NCBI RefSeq assembly: GCF_900094555.1
Contig: NZ_FMAC01000001.1
Coordinates: 124,001-188,000, forward strand
DNA: 64,000 bases
From: Martinezella hainanensis
GTDB taxonomy: Bacteria > Pseudomonadota > Alphaproteobacteria > Rhizobiales > Rhizobiaceae
Direction: 5' to 3'
Shown: positions 8,353 to 17,730 of the stretch, piece after piece
How the letters are laid out: every line of letters begins with the position of its first letter
How positions within the stretch are numbered: position 1 is the stretch's first letter
Made by a program: the position numbers and the translations under genes
The notes under the pieces: generated by a model
The model's input: the letters and a program-made list of their open reading frames with translations, nothing else
What the model was told of the DNA's origin: nothing
Databases searched by the model: none

Positions 8353-10104
8353 TCATGCCGTTCCCGACTGACGTAACAGGGAGACGATGGCTTCATCACC
8401 CGCCTCCTGCGCAAGATCGCGATAGGACCGTCCAGAGGCATCCCTGATCGAACGATCCGCACCGTACGCCAGCAGGAAGCGCACCGCATCGCGGCAGCGA
8501 TTGACGATGGCAAAGCCAAGCGGCGTCATCCAATCGCGATCGATGGGCTGCCCATGCGGGCGGAGCTCAGCGAAGCGGATATTTATCTGTTCCGGATGCT
8601 TGTCGAGAATAGCCGCGAGCTGATCGATCTGGCCGAAGGCTGCAGCCGCGAAAATATCGAGCGGATAGGCTTTCAGAAACTCGACCATCTGGTCCTTGCC
8701 ATTATATTCGGCCCAACCGATTGCCGGCGCGTGAAAATTGGGATCGCGAATGGTGGTATCGGCCCCATGCTCGATCAACAGTTTCGCCATCTCCATATGG
8801 CCATGCAACGCCGCTTCATGCAGCGGCGTGCGGCTCGTCATCGCATTCACATCGAAATCCAGCGCTAGCATGAGACGAACAGCCCGCAAATCATTTTCAC
8901 CAGCGGCCTCATGCAGCATGGCGGGATGAGCTTGGCTCATCGCTTCGGGAATATCGAGTTCTCTCGCAACTCTCCTTATGTGCTCAACGACTATCGCCGG
9001 ATCGACCGCCTCGTGCCGGGCTTCCTGCTGAATCTGAATATAGACCCAATCCTCACGTTTCAGACGAACCGCTACAGCTCCCTGCTGAACGAGATACAAT
9101 GCGAGATTCTTGTCATCACCTAGCCGCGCCCATTCGTAAGGCGTCCTGCCATTGACGGTCGTATTGACATCAGCACCGTGTTCCACCAGCAGGCGTACGC
9201 GCTCACCCATGCGATGTTCCAGCGCCCAGGCAAGTTGATAGTCGAAAACGGTCTGCGAGTTCGCGACGAACCTGCTGTCTTCGCGCACGAGCCAATTGTT
9301 CTTGTCCCTGGCGGACAAGCCATATTCGATCAGCAATTTCAGGCATGTATCGTCCCGTTCGAACATGCGGTTGTAAAGCGCCTGACTGTCATTGGCGTCT
9401 GCACCAGCTTCAAGCAGCAGGCGCGAAAAGGCCTTGCAATCAGGGTGCTGGGGTTGGCGGTCCTTTCCAGCCTCGCCTTCGCCGAAGACGCCAGTCAAAA
9501 CGGTGAAGCGATATTGTCCTGCATCAAGGAAGAAGGCGTTGACATCGGCCCCGCGCCTGACCAGCTCGCGCGCAGCCGGCAGGCTGGAACGACCCGGCAC
9601 GCGAGCATAGGCAGCACACATCAGCGGAGTTAAATCATGCGGCCCGCCCTTGCGATCAAGAAGCTGCGGCTGACGATCGAGCCAGCGACCTATGCGGTCA
9701 GCATCGCCGAGCGCAGCGGCGACGTGAATGCTTTCGTCGGCAATCTCCGGATTATCTGCAAACAGCCGCAGCGCCTCATCGAAACGTGCGGGATCGGCAG
9801 GGATATTGGCAAAATACGAAACCGTCGCCAGCGACAGGAAGCGGTTGGCAAGCTGATCCCGCGGGACGTGCTTGCGATCGCCGCTTTCCAGATATGCCTT
9901 GAGCTTCGTCCAGCTGGAGAAGCCGAACTCGCGGGCAAGAACGAGCTGAATGTCCTGCAATCCCACATCGGCAATGTCAGCAAAATAGGGCGCAACGCGG
10001 CTTTGCGCCAAAGCGTCACCAGCTTGGACGGCCTTGAGGAAAGACTTGGCCTGCTTTTTCAGGGAATCGAGAGTGGCGTCGACAGCCAAAGAGCGCGTGG
10101 TCAC
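8353..10104 (-). CDS. Ankyrin-repeat protein
   Basis: A 583-residue cytoplasmic protein with no signal peptide. Residues about 1-75 form an N-terminal helical domain (LDSLKKQAKSFLKAVQAGD ... LAREFGFSSWTKLKAYL) found in a family of bacterial ankyrin proteins. The remainder is a series of ankyrin repeats recognisable by TPL/TPLHEAALHGH, LLIEHGADTTIRD, LLVEHGADVN and LLAYGADRSIRDASG. The start is GTG at 10104, with GGAGG six bases upstream, which decides it. Such proteins bind partner proteins, and the partner here is unknown. The gene stands alone between the unknown secreted gene (convergent) and the TolB-like gene. Confidence 0.85.
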   Translation of the reverse strand: MTTRSLAVDATLDSLKKQAKSFLKAVQAGDALAQSRVAPYFADIADVGLQDIQLVLAREFGFSSWTKLKAYLESGDRKHVPRDQLANRFLSLATVSYFANIPADPARFDEALRLFADNPEIADESIHVAAALGDADRIGRWLDRQPQLLDRKGGPHDLTPLMCAAYARVPGRSSLPAARELVRRGADVNAFFLDAGQYRFTVLTGVFGEGEAGKDRQPQHPDCKAFSRLLLEAGADANDSQALYNRMFERDDTCLKLLIEYGLSARDKNNWLVREDSRFVANSQTVFDYQLAWALEHRMGERVRLLVEHGADVNTTVNGRTPYEWARLGDDKNLALYLVQQGAVAVRLKREDWVYIQIQQEARHEAVDPAIVVEHIRRVARELDIPEAMSQAHPAMLHEAAGENDLRAVRLMLALDFDVNAMTSRTPLHEAALHGHMEMAKLLIEHGADTTIRDPNFHAPAIGWAEYNGKDQMVEFLKAYPLDIFAAAAFGQIDQLAAILDKHPEQINIRFAELRPHGQPIDRDWMTPLGFAIVNRCRDAVRFLLAYGADRSIRDASGRSYRDLAQEAGDEAIVSLLRQSGTA

Positions 10105-10267
10105 GATAGACCTCCTTCCATTTACGTCCGGTATCCGCGCCCACAGACTGAAAAGAGGTGTGGCAGTCTCATATTCTATGCTTCAGGTGGGCCTTGCCCT
10201 TCCCGCGGATCGGATGCGCCCTGAGAACAGGTCACATCTATCGCGCGAGATACGATCTGTCCAGAGG

Positions 10268-11095
10268 TCAGGCTGGTTCGTAGCGGACATAGGCAAAAGC
10301 ATCACCATCCGGTGACCAGTTCGGAACGTTGATTGATCCCTGCCCACCGAAGAGCTCGAACAGCGTGGTGATATTGCCGCCGTCCATATCCATCAACCGC
10401 ATGCGGACATTCAGGTCGCGCGGATGATCGAAGACATCGGGATCGTAGGAAATCAGCACGACCTTGTCGTTGTCAGGCGACGGATGGGCGAACCAGTTGC
10501 CGTAATTATCATGGGTCACCTGCTGCAGTCCGGTGCCATCGGGATGGATGCGCCAGATCTGCATCAAGCCGGTGCGGCTGGAGTTGAAATAGATCCATTG
10601 TCCATCGGCCGAGAAATCAGGCCCGTCATTGCGGCCTTCTCCATGCGTCAGGCGCGTCTCTTCGCCGCCATCGATCGAGATCGTGTAGATATCGAAAACA
10701 TCGTTGCGGATGCCGCAATAGGAGAAGCGCTTTCCGTCCGGCGACCAGCCATGCCAGTAGGAAGGTAGACTGGTCGTAACCTGCCTTGGTGTACCGCCCT
10801 CTGCCGGCAGAACGTAGATGCAGGCCTTGCCGTGCTCCGTCTTGTCGGAAATGGCAATCAGCGAGCCATCGGGCGAGATGCCGTGATCGTTGTTGCATCG
10901 GGTCGCAAAACCGGTGTCGACCTGAACAATCCCGGCGCCGCCATCCAAGGGTAAACGGTATAGCAGCCCGTCGCCGTTCAGCAGCAGATAGCGTCCGTCG
11001 GGCGAATAGTTCGGCGCCTCGACCAGTTCATTCGTCTGCCAGACGACGCGGTTCTCACCCGTGCGGATGTTATAAATCTCGACCGAGCTGCGCAT
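10268..11095 (-). CDS. TolB-like PD40 beta-propeller protein
   Basis: A 275-residue protein made almost entirely of WD40-like PD40 repeats: NYSPDGRYLL, GISPDGSLIAI, GWSPDGKRFSY, DFSADGQWIYF, HPSPDNDKVVL and NWSPDGDAFAYV. This corresponds to a six-bladed propeller as in the C-terminal half of TolB. There is no signal peptide and no N-terminal TolB domain, so it is not the Tol-Pal TolB itself and is probably cytoplasmic. An AGAGGAAGAGGA stretch precedes the ATG at 11093-11095. The gene begins 28 bp after nadE on the same strand and is likely its operon partner. The substrate or binding partner is unknown. Confidence 0.82.
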   Translation of the reverse strand: MRSSVEIYNIRTGENRVVWQTNELVEAPNYSPDGRYLLLNGDGLLYRLPLDGGAGIVQVDTGFATRCNNDHGISPDGSLIAISDKTEHGKACIYVLPAEGGTPRQVTTSLPSYWHGWSPDGKRFSYCGIRNDVFDIYTISIDGGEETRLTHGEGRNDGPDFSADGQWIYFNSSRTGLMQIWRIHPDGTGLQQVTHDNYGNWFAHPSPDNDKVVLISYDPDVFDHPRDLNVRMRLMDMDGGNITTLFELFGGQGSINVPNWSPDGDAFAYVRYEPA

Positions 11096-11123
11096 TCGTC
11101 CTCTTCCTCTGTCGGACGCACGA

Positions 11124-12812
11124 TCAGCGATCGCGGAACCGATTTGTGATCGGATAGCGACGGTCGCGACCGAAATTCTTCTTGGTGATCTTTACGCCAG
11201 GCGCCGACTGGCGACGCTTGTACTCTGCGAGATAGAGCAGATGCTCGATGCGATGTACGGTCGCGACATCATGGCCGCGGGCCACGATCTCCTCGACGGA
11301 CATTTCCTTTTCCACCAGGCACTCGAGGATATCATCGAGCACCGGATAGGGCGGAAGCGAATCCTGGTCCGTCTGGTTCGGCCTGAGTTCCGCCGAAGGT
11401 GCCTTGTCGATGATATTGTGGGGGATCACCTCACCCGACGGGCCGAGCGCACCCGGCGGCACATGCAGGTTGCGCCAGCGCGACAACGCATAGACCTGCA
11501 TCTTGTAGAGATCCTTGATCGGATTGAAGCCGCCGTTCATATCGCCGTAGAGCGTGGCATAGCCCACCGACATCTCCGACTTGTTGCCCGTCGTCACCAC
11601 CATCGAGCCGAACTTGTTGGAGATCGCCATCAGGATCGTGCCGCGGGCACGGCTCTGCAGGTTTTCCTCGGTGATGCCGCTTTCGGTGCCTTCGAAGAGA
11701 TCCGACAAGGCGGAGGTGAAGCCGGTGACGGGATCTTCGATCGGCACTATGTCGTAGCGGCAGCCGAGCGCCTTGGCGCAATCGGCCGCATCCTTCAGCG
11801 AATCCGGGGATGTATAGCGATAGGGCAGCATGACAGTGCGCACACGTTCTTCGCCCAGCGCATCGACGGCAATCGCCGCGCAGATCGCCGAGTCGATGCC
11901 GCCGGACAAGCCGAGCACGACCGACTTGAAGCCGTTCTTGTTGACGTAGTCGCGGAAACCCAGCAGGCAGGCACGGTAGTCCGCCTCCTCGCCTTCCGGA
12001 ATATGCGCCATCGGCCCTTCGGAGCAGTGCCAAACGTCGCCGTTCTTCTTCCAGGTGGTAACCGCCAAGGCAGTTTCAAACTGGCTCATCTGGAACGCCA
12101 GCGTCTTGTCGGCGTTGAAGCCGAAGCTCGCGCCATCGAAAACCAGCTCGTCCTGACCACCGAGCTGGGCGGCATAGATCATCGGCAGGCCCGTCTCAAT
12201 GACCTGCTTCAGCACGACCTGATGGCGGACATCGACCTTGCCGCGATAATAGGGCGAACCATTCGGCGACAAGAGGATTTCAGCACCGCTCTCGGCAAGC
12301 GTTTCGCAAACGCCGAGTTCGCCCCAGATGTCCTCGCAGATTGGGATGCCCAGCCGCACGCCGCGGAAATTGACCGGACCTGGCATCGCGCCCTGATCAA
12401 AGACGCGCTTTTCGTCGAACTCGCCGTAATTCGGCAGATCCACCTTGTCGCGGACCGCGATGACCTTGCCGCCATCAAGCACCGCCACGGAATTGTAGCG
12501 GCCGGTCTCGTCCTGCCGGGGAAAACCGATGATGACGCCGGGGCCGCCATCGGCGGTATCGACGGCAAGGCTCTCGATCGCCTTCCAGCAGGCGTGAATG
12601 AAGGCCGGCTTCAGCACCAGATCTTCCGGCGGATAACCGGAAATGAACAATTCCGTCAGCAAGACGATCTGCGCGCCTTCGCGCGCCGCCTCGGCGCGGG
12701 CTTCGCGCGCCTTGGCAAGGTTGCCTGAGACGTCGCCAACCGTCGGATTGAGCTGCGCAACGGCAATGCGGATGGTGTGGGTGATCTGGCTTTGCTCTGT
12801 CATGGCATACAT
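11124..12812 (-). CDS. nadE: Glutamine-dependent NAD+ synthetase
   Basis: Makes NAD+ from nicotinic acid adenine dinucleotide, ATP and glutamine in the cytosol, the last step of NAD synthesis. The N-terminal nitrilase-type glutaminase domain has its Glu-Lys-Cys triad at about Glu54 (LLTELF), Lys123 (RDKVDLPNYGEFDE) and Cys159 (GIPICEDIWG). The C-terminal synthetase domain starts near residue 285 with the ATP-binding loop GLSGGIDSA (residues 301-309). At 562 residues it is the long, glutamine-using type. The start is ATG at 12812, with AAAGGTG ten bases upstream; an in-frame ATG three codons later (MTEQSQ) is equally plausible. Confidence 0.95.
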   Translation of the reverse strand: MYAMTEQSQITHTIRIAVAQLNPTVGDVSGNLAKAREARAEAAREGAQIVLLTELFISGYPPEDLVLKPAFIHACWKAIESLAVDTADGGPGVIIGFPRQDETGRYNSVAVLDGGKVIAVRDKVDLPNYGEFDEKRVFDQGAMPGPVNFRGVRLGIPICEDIWGELGVCETLAESGAEILLSPNGSPYYRGKVDVRHQVVLKQVIETGLPMIYAAQLGGQDELVFDGASFGFNADKTLAFQMSQFETALAVTTWKKNGDVWHCSEGPMAHIPEGEEADYRACLLGFRDYVNKNGFKSVVLGLSGGIDSAICAAIAVDALGEERVRTVMLPYRYTSPDSLKDAADCAKALGCRYDIVPIEDPVTGFTSALSDLFEGTESGITEENLQSRARGTILMAISNKFGSMVVTTGNKSEMSVGYATLYGDMNGGFNPIKDLYKMQVYALSRWRNLHVPPGALGPSGEVIPHNIIDKAPSAELRPNQTDQDSLPPYPVLDDILECLVEKEMSVEEIVARGHDVATVHRIEHLLYLAEYKRRQSAPGVKITKKNFGRDRRYPITNRFRDR

Positions 12813-12962
12813 TTAGCGATGGCACCTTTCTTCCGCAACCGCCTTCCTGTCCCCACACGCATCAAAGATCGCACCACGCGCATAAGCGGTATTTTTGCCC
12901 GGAAAAATACCAAGCGCTCCTTGCGGTTCATTCGCCGTTCATGACAGAAGCATGACAATTTT

Positions 12963-14924
12963 ATGAACGACGTGCAGCATTCGGAGACATCATTGGTCGC
13001 ATTGGTCATCGAGTCCGCCTTGGCGGGCAGGCTTGCCCTTTTCCAGAAGATCGGCGCGGCAAGGCAGAACTCCGCCAGCCTGCATCTACTCCTGAGCCTC
13101 GCGCTGACCCTGCTTCTCTCCCTGTCCATCGTCATGACGGTCGAATGGGTTGCGCGCGGCGAATTCGGCCCAGCCTGGACCTATCTCCTTTCGACATCCC
13201 GTCCCGGCGTCGCCACCATCGCCATTATCATGCTGGCGATGCTGACGCTGGATGCCCTGGTTGGTCGCGCACATCTGTCGGCTTTGATCGTCGCGCCGCT
13301 GCTGCTCGTCCCTGCCTTCATTTCCAGCCAGAAGCAAAATTTTCTCTCCGATCCGCTCTACCCCTCGGACTTTCTGTTCGCACGGCAAATCACGGAGCTG
13401 ATGCCGGTCATGGTGAGTGATCGCCCCTGGACAGCCACCGCACTCGCGATCGGCCTCATCGTCGGCCTGGCTACCTTGATTGTGGTCTGGCGCTATATCA
13501 GCTGCCGTAGCGCCGTGCTTTCGCGCAAGGAGCGCCTTGGCCGGTTTTCGCTCTGCGTGCCGCTAACAGCACTCCTCGCTTCGCAGATGGACCCGACCCA
13601 ATATTCCTTTATCCGCGAGAAGCTCGGCATCATTCCGATCGTCTGGGATCAAACGGAAAACTACAACCATAACGGATTCGTCGTCGCCTTCGCGCTCAAC
13701 CTGCCTATGGCGCACGTCAAATCACCTGCCGGGTATGGCCCTGGCGTCATCGATGACATGCCGGCGAGAAATTACGGTTATCTTTCCGGTCCGCACCAAA
13801 AACCTGATGTCATCATGCTGATGAGTGAATCCCTCTGGGACCCGACGCGGCTTGCCAATGTCGCCTTCACGCCCGATCCGATGCCGACCATCCGCGCCAG
13901 ACAATCGGGACATGTCTTTTCGCCGGAGTTCGGTGGCATGACCGCCAATGTCGAATTCGAGGCGCTGACGGGCTTTTCCAACGCCTTCCTGCCCTATGGC
14001 AGCATTCCCTATCAGCAATATGTGCGCCGCCCGATGCCGTCGCTTGCCACCTTCTTCCGCGGCGAAGGCTATACGGCGCGCGCGCTTCATCCCTTCAGCG
14101 GCTGGTTCTGGAACCGCAACGAGGTCTACCGCGCCTTCGGCTTCGAGGAGTTTCACACTCAGGAAACCCTGCCCGCCATGGACAAGCGCGGCATGTTCGC
14201 CGCCGACGATTCCCTCATGAAGGAGATCATGCGTGAAGGAGACGCCGCCGAGCGCCCCTTCTTCTTCTTTGCGGTTACCCTTCAGGGACACGGCCCCTAT
14301 GAAGCCAACCGCTATGCTCAGAACACCGTCGATATCGGTGGAAATCTGAACGATGACGACCGCGCCGCACTCGCTACCTATGCGCAAGGGGTGCGCGAAG
14401 CCGATGACAGCCTGAAGATGTTGATGGACTGGGCCGAAAAGCGCGACCGCGAAACCATCATCGTCCTCTGGGGCGATCATCTGCCGCCGCTCGGTAACGT
14501 CTATCCGAACACCGGCTACATGCCGCAGCAGGTGGCGACCCGCAAAGCCCCGCTTGATGTGATGAAGCGGGAGCATGAAACGCCGCTCGTCGTCTGGTCG
14601 AGCAAGAAGGGTGTCCGCAAGGACATCGGCACCATCAGCCCGTCGCAGCTGCCGTATCACTTGCTGAAAACCGCCGGCTACGAACATCCGTTCTACACGG
14701 GCTTCCTTGGCCGCGTGCAGAAGAAGTACACCATCGTCGACCGTTACCTGCTTGCGACCCGCGACAACCAGGCTTTCCCCGACTGGGCACGCAAGGAGCA
14801 GGATGTCGATCAAATGGTGCGCGACTACCGCAACCTGCAGCACGATATGATGTTCGGACGGGAATATGGGCTGGAGCGCTTCTTCCCATCTCATGCGGAG
14901 CTGGTCAGTCAGGAGAGCAGCTAA
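12963..14924 (+). CDS. LTA-synthase-like membrane phosphoglycerol transferase/sulfatase-fold protein
   Basis: A 653-residue membrane enzyme. Residues about 40-255 contain around five hydrophobic helices. From about residue 280 to the end there is an alkaline-phosphatase/sulfatase-fold domain facing the periplasm. The expected metal and nucleophile residues are present: Glu289 in MLMSESLWD, Thr327 in GGMTANVEFEALTG, and the GDH pair near 505-506. In this family the threonine carries phosphoglycerol taken from phosphatidylglycerol. In rhizobia the likely acceptors are periplasmic cyclic glucans (as for CgmB or OpgB) rather than teichoic acid; that is inference. It is transcribed divergently from nadE, and no clear ribosome site is seen at the ATG. 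Confidence 0.82.
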   Translation: MNDVQHSETSLVALVIESALAGRLALFQKIGAARQNSASLHLLLSLALTLLLSLSIVMTVEWVARGEFGPAWTYLLSTSRPGVATIAIIMLAMLTLDALVGRAHLSALIVAPLLLVPAFISSQKQNFLSDPLYPSDFLFARQITELMPVMVSDRPWTATALAIGLIVGLATLIVVWRYISCRSAVLSRKERLGRFSLCVPLTALLASQMDPTQYSFIREKLGIIPIVWDQTENYNHNGFVVAFALNLPMAHVKSPAGYGPGVIDDMPARNYGYLSGPHQKPDVIMLMSESLWDPTRLANVAFTPDPMPTIRARQSGHVFSPEFGGMTANVEFEALTGFSNAFLPYGSIPYQQYVRRPMPSLATFFRGEGYTARALHPFSGWFWNRNEVYRAFGFEEFHTQETLPAMDKRGMFAADDSLMKEIMREGDAAERPFFFFAVTLQGHGPYEANRYAQNTVDIGGNLNDDDRAALATYAQGVREADDSLKMLMDWAEKRDRETIIVLWGDHLPPLGNVYPNTGYMPQQVATRKAPLDVMKREHETPLVVWSSKKGVRKDIGTISPSQLPYHLLKTAGYEHPFYTGFLGRVQKKYTIVDRYLLATRDNQAFPDWARKEQDVDQMVRDYRNLQHDMMFGREYGLERFFPSHAELVSQESS

Positions 14925-15116
14925 ATCCCCCACGGGGACGCCGGATAGTCCGGATGATTTGCAGACCTCCAGCTCTCGCCATGACGACCATTCGGTTAAA
15001 CCTCTGAACCGGCCTTCACCCTCATTGTCGTGCGCAATTGAAACCCTTCTTCCGTTGCATTTTTTTCGCTCCGGTCGAATAGTTTCGCGCAATGCCATCC
15101 TGATCCCGGAGCCCCC

Positions 15117-15662
15117 ATGCATAATCTTCCCAACTTCGTACATCTGCATTTTGACAAGACGGCCGATCAACTCGGCGATATCGAAAAGCGCGTTCTCAAG
15201 AAAGCGCACGAGCGGAAAATCATATCGACCGACGTCAACGCTGCTATTTCGGCGGAGTCCTCCACAGGGCAGCGGCTAGCGGACGGCATCGCCCGCGTCG
15301 GCGGCTCATGGTCCTTCATCATCGCCTTCTTGCTGTTCCTGGTCTTCTGGTGCCTGGTCAACACGGTGGTTCTCGCCACGCAGGCCTTCGACCCCTATCC
15401 CTTCATCTTCCTGAACCTTGTTCTCTCCATGCTTGCCGCCATCCAGGCGCCAATCATCATGATGTCGCAGAACCGCCAGGCCGAACGCGATCGTTTCGAG
15501 GCCGCCAAGGACTATGAGGTCAATCTCAAGTCGGAGCTGGAAGTCCTGTCCCTGCACCAGAAGATCGATATGCAGGTGCTGACCGAGCTTGCTGCATTGC
15601 GACAAGAATTCAGCGCCTTCAGAAAGGGCCTGGAAGGAACGCAGGAAGTGCCCAACAACTAA
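15117..15662 (+). CDS. DUF1003 membrane protein
   Basis: A 181-residue inner-membrane protein of the DUF1003 family. Two hydrophobic helices (about residues 63-83 and 95-117) are linked by a short loop containing the family motif AFDPYPFIFLNLVLSMLAAIQAP. The sequence QNRQAERDRFEAAKDYEVNLK and a C-terminal coiled coil follow. The domain's biochemical role is not established. The start is ATG at 15117 with GGAG five bases upstream. It stands alone: the preceding gene ends 192 bp upstream, and that gap shows no other coding or RNA signal. Confidence 0.88.
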   Translation: MHNLPNFVHLHFDKTADQLGDIEKRVLKKAHERKIISTDVNAAISAESSTGQRLADGIARVGGSWSFIIAFLLFLVFWCLVNTVVLATQAFDPYPFIFLNLVLSMLAAIQAPIIMMSQNRQAERDRFEAAKDYEVNLKSELEVLSLHQKIDMQVLTELAALRQEFSAFRKGLEGTQEVPNN

Positions 15663-15813
15663 AGCTTCCAGCACGGCTATAAATCTAATATATTCGGCAA
15701 GTCAGAGGGCAGCGTACTGCAAGTAATAAATCTCGATCAGCAATACTGTATGTGAAATCTCTTCTTGTTTTTGAAGAGCCTATCCCTGAACGCGATTACC
15801 GAGCGAGGCCGCT

Positions 15814-16704
15814 ATGCCAGGGTGCCGCAGGAATTTTCACATTGCTTGCCTGTGGGCGATTTCGACGGCGGTCGTTTTCGTGGCCCCAGCCTATCGCGCT
15901 CTGGCAGATGAGTGCCCGAGCAAACTCATCAAGTCGCACCAGCTCAGCGGTATGGACTTCGAGACCTCCAGCCGCGTCTATCACGATGCCAATGTCGAGA
16001 TCTATGAAAGCTGCGTAAAGAATAACGGCGACAAGGATCTCTGGATAGATTGGAAAATTCCGGGGCCGAAAAGCTACGTTCTTCCGGGTCAGGCGCTGCC
16101 GTCCTCAAGAACCTTCGTGAACCGGCAGACCATCAACGCACATTCCTGCCTCGAATATGGGCCGCTCTCGGAGTTGCTGTTCGATCCCTATCTTGGCCAT
16201 GCCGATGACAGCAAACAAATGCAAAAGCAGGATAATGAGGGTTGCCGGCCGGTACCGACCACGATCGGCGACAAAATTCTCGAAAAACTACCCGAATACA
16301 TCGATACGATTTTCAAGGCTTTCACCCCTTCCGATCGCGAGAAATCTCACGATACGATGCTGAAGGTCGAGGGCAAGACATCGACGCACATCGAAGGGAC
16401 CGAAGCCTATCGGCAGAATATCGTTTATATGGTTTCTCGCATCGAAGGCCGGCCCGACGGCAATCCGCTTGATCTCACGATCAGGCTGGAGAGCGAAAGC
16501 CCGGCCGCAACCTATCTGCACTCGGCCTCCTCCTTCAAGGACATGAGCTGGAAAGTCTCCAGTCCGGAAGAGAATGAGATCAGCTTTATGGTCGCGATGC
16601 CAAAGAATCCGACGCTCGAAAACGCCAGATACGAGATCCTCGATCGCAACAAGATCGTGGTTGGCTCCTTCTTCGCGCCTGCTTGGATCGAAGCGCCGCA
16701 ATGA
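15814..16704 (+). CDS. Secreted protein of unknown function
   Basis: A 296-residue protein I do not recognise. It has a signal peptide of about 32 residues (hydrophobic AISTAVVFVAPAYRALA, then DECP). Cysteines occur in DECPSKL, IYESCVKN, NAHSCLEY and NEGCRPV, all in the N-terminal half, and could form two disulfides outside the cytoplasm. The rest is a mixed beta/alpha sequence without known motifs, and there are no membrane segments after the signal peptide. The ATG at 15814 has GAGG five bases upstream. Its stop codon overlaps the start of the next gene (ATGA), so the two products are made together and may work together. Confidence 0.72.
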   Translation: MPGCRRNFHIACLWAISTAVVFVAPAYRALADECPSKLIKSHQLSGMDFETSSRVYHDANVEIYESCVKNNGDKDLWIDWKIPGPKSYVLPGQALPSSRTFVNRQTINAHSCLEYGPLSELLFDPYLGHADDSKQMQKQDNEGCRPVPTTIGDKILEKLPEYIDTIFKAFTPSDREKSHDTMLKVEGKTSTHIEGTEAYRQNIVYMVSRIEGRPDGNPLDLTIRLESESPAATYLHSASSFKDMSWKVSSPEENEISFMVAMPKNPTLENARYEILDRNKIVVGSFFAPAWIEAPQ

Positions 16705-17102
16705 AGATCTTCGCCACACTGGTTCGCTTCACACCCACAGCTCTATTGAGCTGGATTGTGGCATGGCAGGGGATATTTCGCGGCACGGAACTCGTTCATC
16801 CGCAATGGGCCGACACGGCTCTCTCGACCAGCGCAGCCCTCGCCTGCGTGCTGACCGTCATCGTCATCGCCTGTCTTTCTCCACTGGGCCGAAAGGCCGC
16901 CTTTATATCGCTAGGGCTGTTCGTGGTGCTGTCCCTTGTCACCCTTGCGCTGTGCTTCCACTTCAGAAGCGAATTGCTGGCTGCCCCGGACATGGCCGGA
17001 CAGGAACGCTACAAGGCTATGTGGAAATGGTCCCTGATTGCGATGCTGACCTTTGTGCCGCAGATCATAGGATCGGCTGTAGAGGCAATGGTGCGGAAGT
17101 AA
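16701..17102 (+). CDS. Small four-helix membrane protein of unknown function
   Basis: A 133-residue protein with four hydrophobic segments (around residues 7-25, 42-62, 70-90 and 108-126) and short loops, so almost certainly integral to the inner membrane. I recognise no family. The ATG at 16701 overlaps the stop codon of the preceding secreted-protein gene in an ATGA arrangement, so translation is coupled; this decides the start over an upstream in-frame ATG at 16683. The C-terminal AVEAMVRK tail is cytoplasmic if the N terminus is cytoplasmic. Confidence 0.7.
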   Translation: MKIFATLVRFTPTALLSWIVAWQGIFRGTELVHPQWADTALSTSAALACVLTVIVIACLSPLGRKAAFISLGLFVVLSLVTLALCFHFRSELLAAPDMAGQERYKAMWKWSLIAMLTFVPQIIGSAVEAMVRK

Positions 17103-17149
17103 TCGATCACGCGTCCGTAACGCAAGACTACCCTACACCTTAGCCATCG

Positions 17150-17575
17150 CTAGTCCGAAGGTCCTGCCGTCAGCAATCCCGGTCGCCCCTGCCGGTATTG
17201 CGGCAGTCCGTCGCTGATCTCATAATAGTCGCCCTTGTCGGCGCAATAGATGTGATAGCCTATCTCAAGGCCGCTCGGCTGGTCGAACAAACCGGCCATG
17301 ATTGATATTTCATCGGCGCTATCGGCCACCCAGAACAGCGCCGACCCACAGGTCTTGCAGAAGCCGCGGCGAGCGAATGTGCTGGCGCGATACCAGGTGA
17401 TAGCTTCCTCTCCCTCGATGACGAGATTTTGGCTCGCAACATTGGTCGCCGCATAATAGAGCCCGGTCTGCTTGCGGCACTGCGAGCAATGGCAGGCCAC
17501 AACCTCGCGCAGCTTGCCACGCGCCTTGAAACGTACGCTGCCGCAGAGGCAGGCTCCCGTGTGTTCGTCCGTCAT
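17150..17575 (-). CDS. GFA-family glutathione-dependent formaldehyde-activating-like protein
   Basis: A zinc-binding Mss4-fold protein of about 141 residues. The cysteine pattern is intact: GACLCGSVRF, ACHCSQCRKQTG and GFCKTCGSALFW. The founding member (Gfa) was reported to speed S-hydroxymethylglutathione formation, but most family members have no proven substrate, so the name should be read as a family label. I chose the ATG at 17573-17575, five bases after GGGGAG; the GTG two codons upstream sits directly on that ribosome site. The gene is monocistronic, with aroG upstream on the same strand separated by a terminator. Confidence 0.85.
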   Translation of the reverse strand: MTDEHTGACLCGSVRFKARGKLREVVACHCSQCRKQTGLYYAATNVASQNLVIEGEEAITWYRASTFARRGFCKTCGSALFWVADSADEISIMAGLFDQPSGLEIGYHIYCADKGDYYEISDGLPQYRQGRPGLLTAGPSD

Positions 17576-17669
17576 CGTCACTCCCCTTTTTCAAGGAGCC
17601 TTCCCGAGAATGACAGTCGGGTCAATCTCAAAGAAATGAAGCGTTCTTTCAGTGCGATTGATCCGTGCA

Positions 17670-17707
17670 GCAAAAAACAAACGGGCCGGCGGAAAGTCGG
17701 CCCGTTT
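17670..17707 (-). terminator. Rho-independent terminator of aroG
   Basis: Read on the minus strand, a 10-bp perfect stem (AAACGGGCCG / CGGCCCGTTT at 17679-17688 and 17698-17707) is followed by TGTTTTTTG. It lies 24 bp past the aroG stop codon. Confidence 0.85.
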
Positions 17708-17730
17708 CATCATTTCATATCCGTATCCAT

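Noticed and set aside
11241..12728. A 495-codon plus-strand open frame
   Set aside because: Antisense to nadE, whose catalytic motifs are complete.
13722..15209. A 495-codon minus-strand open frame
   Set aside because: Antisense to the LTA-synthase-like gene, which has membrane helices and catalytic residues in place; the antisense frame has no recognisable domain.
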